A DNA stretch of 9,371 bases from Betaproteobacteria bacterium (lineage in GTDB: Bacteria > Pseudomonadota > Gammaproteobacteria > Burkholderiales > UBA9220): assembly GCA_003519965.1 (NCBI GenBank), contig DOVS01000347.1:1-9371 (forward strand), in the 5' to 3' direction. The notes under the pieces are model-generated. The model was not told where the DNA came from. It made no database searches and saw only the letters and a list, made by a program, of their open reading frames with translations. The translations under genes were made by a program, and so were the position numbers. Below, in pieces: positions 7,101 through 9,371 of the stretch. The stretch's first letter is position 1; every line of letters begins with the position of its first letter.

Positions 7101-8614
7101 TCGGCATCGTGGGCGCGCGCCTATTGTCTCACGACGGCATGATACAGCACGCCGGCATGGTGCTGGGGATGTCCGGGGCGGCGGACACTCCTTTTATCGG
7201 GTATAGCGCAGACGACGCCGGCTATTACGGGCGATTGCAATTGGAGCAAAATTTTTCCGCCGTGACCGCCGCGTGTTTGTTGATTAGAAAAACAGTTTAT
7301 GAGGAACTCGGCACTCTCGAGGAGAACGCCTTTAATGAGCCGTTTTACGGCGTGGACTTGTGTCTCAAGGCGCGCGAGAAGGATTATCTGGTCGTTTGGA
7401 CGCCTTACGCCTCGCTGCTGCATGAACATGCGGCAAACCGGGATAAAGATACGGCGGCGGCCGAAACCAAGGAAAAGCAAAAAAGCGAGAAAGCAGACGA
7501 AAAGGCGATGTGGCGTAAATGGTTGCCGCAGCTAGCGCGCGACCCTGCCTACAATATCAATCTGACATTAAGAAGCCGGAACTTCGAGATTGAAACCGAT
7601 ACCGTTTTAAGTTGGAATCCGCTGTCGTGGCGCCCCTTGCCGCACGTTCTTGCACAAGCGGGGGATCGCGAGGGGTGCGGCGAATACCGGGTTATTGCGC
7701 CGCTGTGTGCGCTGAGCGCGGCGGGGCGGATACAAGGCATCGACAGCATCGTCGTTTACACACCCGTTGAAATGGAGCGTATTGCACCGGATAGCATCAT
7801 CCTACAGCGGCAGATCCAGCCACACCAGATCGAAGCGATTCGCCGCCACAAAGCATTTAGCCGGGCGCTGCGGGTATTCGAAATCGACGACCTGATTACC
7901 AACTTGCCGGCGAAAAGCATTCATCGCCAGTATTTTCCACAGGACACGATCAAGCGGCTGCGCACCGCCGTTTCGCTGTGCGACCGGCTGGTTGTCGCTA
8001 CCGAACCGCTGGCGCACGCCTACCGGGAATTCAACGACGACCTCCGTGTGATCCCGAATTTTCTAGAAGGTGCGAAATGGGACGGCTTGCAGCCACAGCG
8101 GCGGCATGGAGCGAAGCCGCGCGTCGGCTGGGCGGGAAGCATTAGCCACACCGGCGACCTGGAACTGATCGCGGATGTGGTGAAGGCGCTGGCCGGCGAG
8201 GTGGAATGGGTGTTCTTCGGCATGTGTCCCGATAGCCTGCGCGCCTATGTACAGGAATTTCATGCGCCCGTTTCCATCGAGCAATATCCGGCGGCGCTTG
8301 CCTCGCTAAATCTCGATCTTGCGCTCGCGCCTTTGGAAATACACCCCTTCAACGAGGCGAAAAGCCATTTGAAATTACTGGAGTATGGCATTCTTGGCTA
8401 CCCCGTCATCTGTACCGACATTACACCTTATCAAGGGGATTATCCCGTAACCCGGGTGCGCAATCGTCATCAAGAATGGGTCAAGGCGATACGGGAGCAG
8501 ATTCATGACCTGGATGCCTGCGCCGCAGCCGGCAGCCGTTTGCAAGACTACGTTCGACGTCGCTGGCTGTTGGAGGACCACCTGGATGCGTGGCTGAAAG
8601 GGTGGCTGCCTTGA
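4190..8614 (+). CDS. Giant multi-domain glycosyltransferase (GT2-GT2-GT2-GT2-GT4)
   Basis: The 1474-residue protein fuses five glycosyltransferase-like units. Domain 1 (about 8-260) is GT2: ISIVITAFNYGKY, SADDY at 93-97, GDYELFLR from 188. Domain 2 (about 308-540) is GT2: VSVVVPTLGR, YLDDDD at 390-395, LEDWEFLIRL from 484. Domains 3 and 4 (about 608-1140) form a known tandem module. Its first half has YSDEDAID at 718-725 and VLYHR from 798. Its second half has IVDDNS at 892-897, EDDT at 948-951, and FYGVDLCLK from 1052. Domain 5 (about 1160-1474) is GT-B/GT4-like: GCGEYRV from 1162, EIDDL at 1231, VGWAGSISHTGDLEL from 1312, and NEAKSHLKLLEY at 1388-1399, which fits the GT4 E-x7-E region. No membrane segment is apparent, so it likely acts at the cytoplasmic face, building a glycan chain from nucleotide sugars. 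The longest start is given; ATG 4199 has a better-spaced GCGGA and is equally likely. GC content is lower in domains 1-2 than in 3-5. Confidence 0.95.
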   Translation: MIGMTHKISIVITAFNYGKYVGKAIESVLSQDYPDFELLVLNNASEDNTHEVISRYVADPRLHYVINETNIGAAANTVKGFELATGEFLIFLSADDYFLPGALSRLAAELIQHPELGFVYARYVFINDEGRLLDMVSHPGWEPFDHREHPDELGRLLAYDCYVATVTTLFRRSVFEQSGFFDLSFRVGDYELFLRFASHGAPSKFLNIALAAFRVHGKQLSVGDEFVGSGLQINDQVRLLERYLTEEHAAQLSGYEAQILNLLDGKLRLFEYSGGSISADLDARIRQVKQKLLSLSAYRPIVGLGDKPLVSVVVPTLGRPVLLMDALDSLLNQTYAHWEAIIVNDGGVSMAPLIEGKDQRIRYLEHRKSLGQSAARNTGLRFAKGEVICYLDDDDIFLPDHLSTVVDALRKNNTAGLVYTDVAVVIEEVGYDLRKELSREKPYEKIQYSRELLHVQNFIPINAWAHRRECLKAVGPFDEKLQALEDWEFLIRLSRKYDFVHIPRTTVEAHTRLKEKDNVSARHRRDFVAIYQEIYRRHDDLGNPGVRKGRDDFLVQLAEGLVNEEPLDLREPAQINPLTTYQSWLELRQLSKMEAKLFEERIAQWGAHPRIHLAAVATGPNDSLLAGTIQSLAQQYYYNLIVTVVAPYAAPQGFQGERLKWAQTDHSFNSLIAAVNQSLFDAPADWAGLITVGDLVAPHAFLTIMEAAFSNKGWRLIYSDEDAIDASGVFAQPYFKPDFNLDLLRSFPYLGGGVFFRKDAFTELGGFATDKPGAESYDLVLRGIERFGAGSVGHAPDVLYHRNPGASYTDQLPAAEVAETMRRALEDHFGRLDIAARVEPGTLQGSHRITYLHPSQPFVSLMIPVRGRLSVLQRCLESVLENTQYPNYEILIVDDNSRTGEVRDYLEGVRAMNSDQLRVVSYPKPFNAAAMNNFAAREARGEYLLLLEDDTAALHADWLDVMMSHAQRPEVGIVGARLLSHDGMIQHAGMVLGMSGAADTPFIGYSADDAGYYGRLQLEQNFSAVTAACLLIRKTVYEELGTLEENAFNEPFYGVDLCLKAREKDYLVVWTPYASLLHEHAANRDKDTAAAETKEKQKSEKADEKAMWRKWLPQLARDPAYNINLTLRSRNFEIETDTVLSWNPLSWRPLPHVLAQAGDREGCGEYRVIAPLCALSAAGRIQGIDSIVVYTPVEMERIAPDSIILQRQIQPHQIEAIRRHKAFSRALRVFEIDDLITNLPAKSIHRQYFPQDTIKRLRTAVSLCDRLVVATEPLAHAYREFNDDLRVIPNFLEGAKWDGLQPQRRHGAKPRVGWAGSISHTGDLELIADVVKALAGEVEWVFFGMCPDSLRAYVQEFHAPVSIEQYPAALASLNLDLALAPLEIHPFNEAKSHLKLLEYGILGYPVICTDITPYQGDYPVTRVRNRHQEWVKAIREQIHDLDACAAAGSRLQDYVRRRWLLEDHLDAWLKGWLP

Positions 8615-8637
8615 TCGCGCTAACGTCTGGCGTTAAC

Positions 8638-8643
8638 GGGGGA
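8638..8643 (+). promoter_or_regulatory. Strong Shine-Dalgarno of the TPR gene
   Basis: GGGGGA lies 5 bases before ATG 8649. Immediately upstream, TAACG (8621-8625) and CGTTA (8631-8635) can form a short 5-bp stem. That stem is probably too weak to matter much. The site supports 8649 over the in-frame ATG codons at 8664, 8673 and 8685. Confidence 0.6.
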
Positions 8644-8648
8644 ACGAC

Positions 8649-9371
8649 ATGGAAGAATACTCCATGGAGTTAATGGAGAAGGCCATGGCGTTGTTCCAGT
8701 CTGGCCAGACCGCGCAAGCGGCGGATTCGTGTCGGCAGGTGCTTGAACAGTCCGCCCAACATACCGGCGCGCTGCAATTGCTCGGCGTGATTTCCTTTCA
8801 GCAAGGGGATCTCGATGTTGCGCAGCATTGCTTCAGGACGGCGCTTTCATTGGACGAAGCGATTCCACAGCATCATAACAATCTGGGGAATGTTCTCTAT
8901 CTCAAACAGGACCGGGAAGGGGCGGAAGCGTGTTACCGGGAGGCGCTACGGTTACAGCCGGATTATGCCGAGGCCCATTACAATTTAGGGAGCCTGCTGC
9001 AAGAGTCGCAAAACTTGCCGGAGGCCGCCGCACACTACCGGAAGGCGTTGGAAATTAACCCGCGCTATCCCGTCGCGCTGAACGGCCTGGGGCGCGTCTT
9101 GCTGGATCAAAACCAACCCGTGGAAGCCGCCGCCTATTTTCGGCAAGCGATTGACGTTGCGCCGGACTACGCCGCCGCCCAACAGGGGTTGGCGGAGGCG
9201 CTGGCGTCACAAGGCGATGCAGCGCAAGCAACCGCCTTCCTGGAAGCGGAATTGCAAGGAGGGGGCGATAATGCGCCGTTGTATTATCGCCTGGGCCAGC
9301 TTTATCAGGCGCAAGGCCAAGGGGAGCGGGCGCAGCAATGTTTTCTGGAAGCGCTCCGCTTACAGCCGATT
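8649..9371 (+). CDS. TPR-repeat protein (3'-partial)
   Basis: The frame is open from ATG 8649 to the right edge (241 codons), so the C-terminus is missing. The visible part is almost entirely tetratricopeptide repeats of 34 residues, beginning near residues 40, 74, 108, 142, 176 and 210, with a degenerate one at about 6-39. Clear consensus appears in HHNNLGNVLYLKQDREGAEA (75-94) and AHYNLGSLL (109-117). Many repeats end in a variant of ALRLQPDYAEA, with Pro at the end of helix B. No signal peptide is seen. TPR arrays bind proteins. In glycosylation loci they occur alone as scaffolds or as the N-terminus of larger enzymes such as GT41/SPINDLY-type O-glycosyltransferases or sulfotransferases, so a catalytic domain may follow outside the window (inference). 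The gene starts 34 bases after the giant glycosyltransferase, with a strong Shine-Dalgarno, suggesting the same transcript. Confidence 0.92.
   Translation, partial: MEEYSMELMEKAMALFQSGQTAQAADSCRQVLEQSAQHTGALQLLGVISFQQGDLDVAQHCFRTALSLDEAIPQHHNNLGNVLYLKQDREGAEACYREALRLQPDYAEAHYNLGSLLQESQNLPEAAAHYRKALEINPRYPVALNGLGRVLLDQNQPVEAAAYFRQAIDVAPDYAAAQQGLAEALASQGDAAQATAFLEAELQGGGDNAPLYYRLGQLYQAQGQGERAQQCFLEALRLQPI

Noticed and set aside
7121..7480. 119-codon antisense open frame inside the giant glycosyltransferase gene
   Set aside because: It is a shadow of domain 4, where the sense frame has conserved motifs.
7431..7520. Lysine/glutamate-rich stretch in the giant glycosyltransferase (about residues 1083-1111) as an inserted linker
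   Set aside because: Family members have a similarly charged helix at this point, before the conserved RDPxYNxNL segment, so it is not a new insertion.
1..9371. CRISPR array, tRNA, rRNA or toxin-antitoxin system
   Set aside because: No regularly spaced repeats, no cloverleaf-like sequence and no small paired genes were seen.

Overview
The window reads as part of a surface-glycan or protein-glycosylation locus of a proteobacterium. A gamma- or betaproteobacterium is my best guess, because of mixed moderate-to-high GC and the resemblance of the giant glycosyltransferase to families common there. The species cannot be fixed from this sequence. All convincing genes lie on the + strand. No rRNA, tRNA, CRISPR array or recognisable insertion sequence was seen.

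Bases 2-2342 hold three tightly packed SAM-dependent methyltransferase-type genes. The first is the C-terminal part of a class I methyltransferase with an extra C-terminal Rossmann-like domain; it enters from outside the window. Next comes an FkbM-family methyltransferase that starts with TTG. It overlaps by 4 bases (ATGA) with a CmcI/cephalosporin-hydroxylase-family protein. This looks like one operon whose products O- or C-methylate sugars.

Bases 2343-4189 look different. An AT-richer PAPS-dependent sulfotransferase (2796-3644) sits between two GC-rich spacers of about 450 and 545 bases in which I recognise no gene. The spacers carry hairpins and a repeated GC-rich 10-mer. This is the most accessory-looking part of the window and may be a gene acquired or left behind by recombination.

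Bases 4190-8614 encode one giant glycosyltransferase of 1474 residues. It has two GT-A (GT2) domains, then a known tandem GT2 module whose first half has lost its canonical acidic metal-binding motif, then a GT-B (GT4-like) domain at the C-terminus. GC content rises from the first two domains to the last three, suggesting a mosaic origin. The window ends inside a TPR-repeat protein (8649 onwards) that follows the glycosyltransferase by 34 bases and is probably co-transcribed.

Taken together (inference): a multi-domain polymerising or sequential glycosyltransferase builds a chain, and the methyltransferases and the sulfotransferase decorate it. The TPR protein could be a scaffold or the start of another modifying enzyme. 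The product could be a methylated and possibly sulfated cell-surface glycan. The substrate cannot be read from the sequence.
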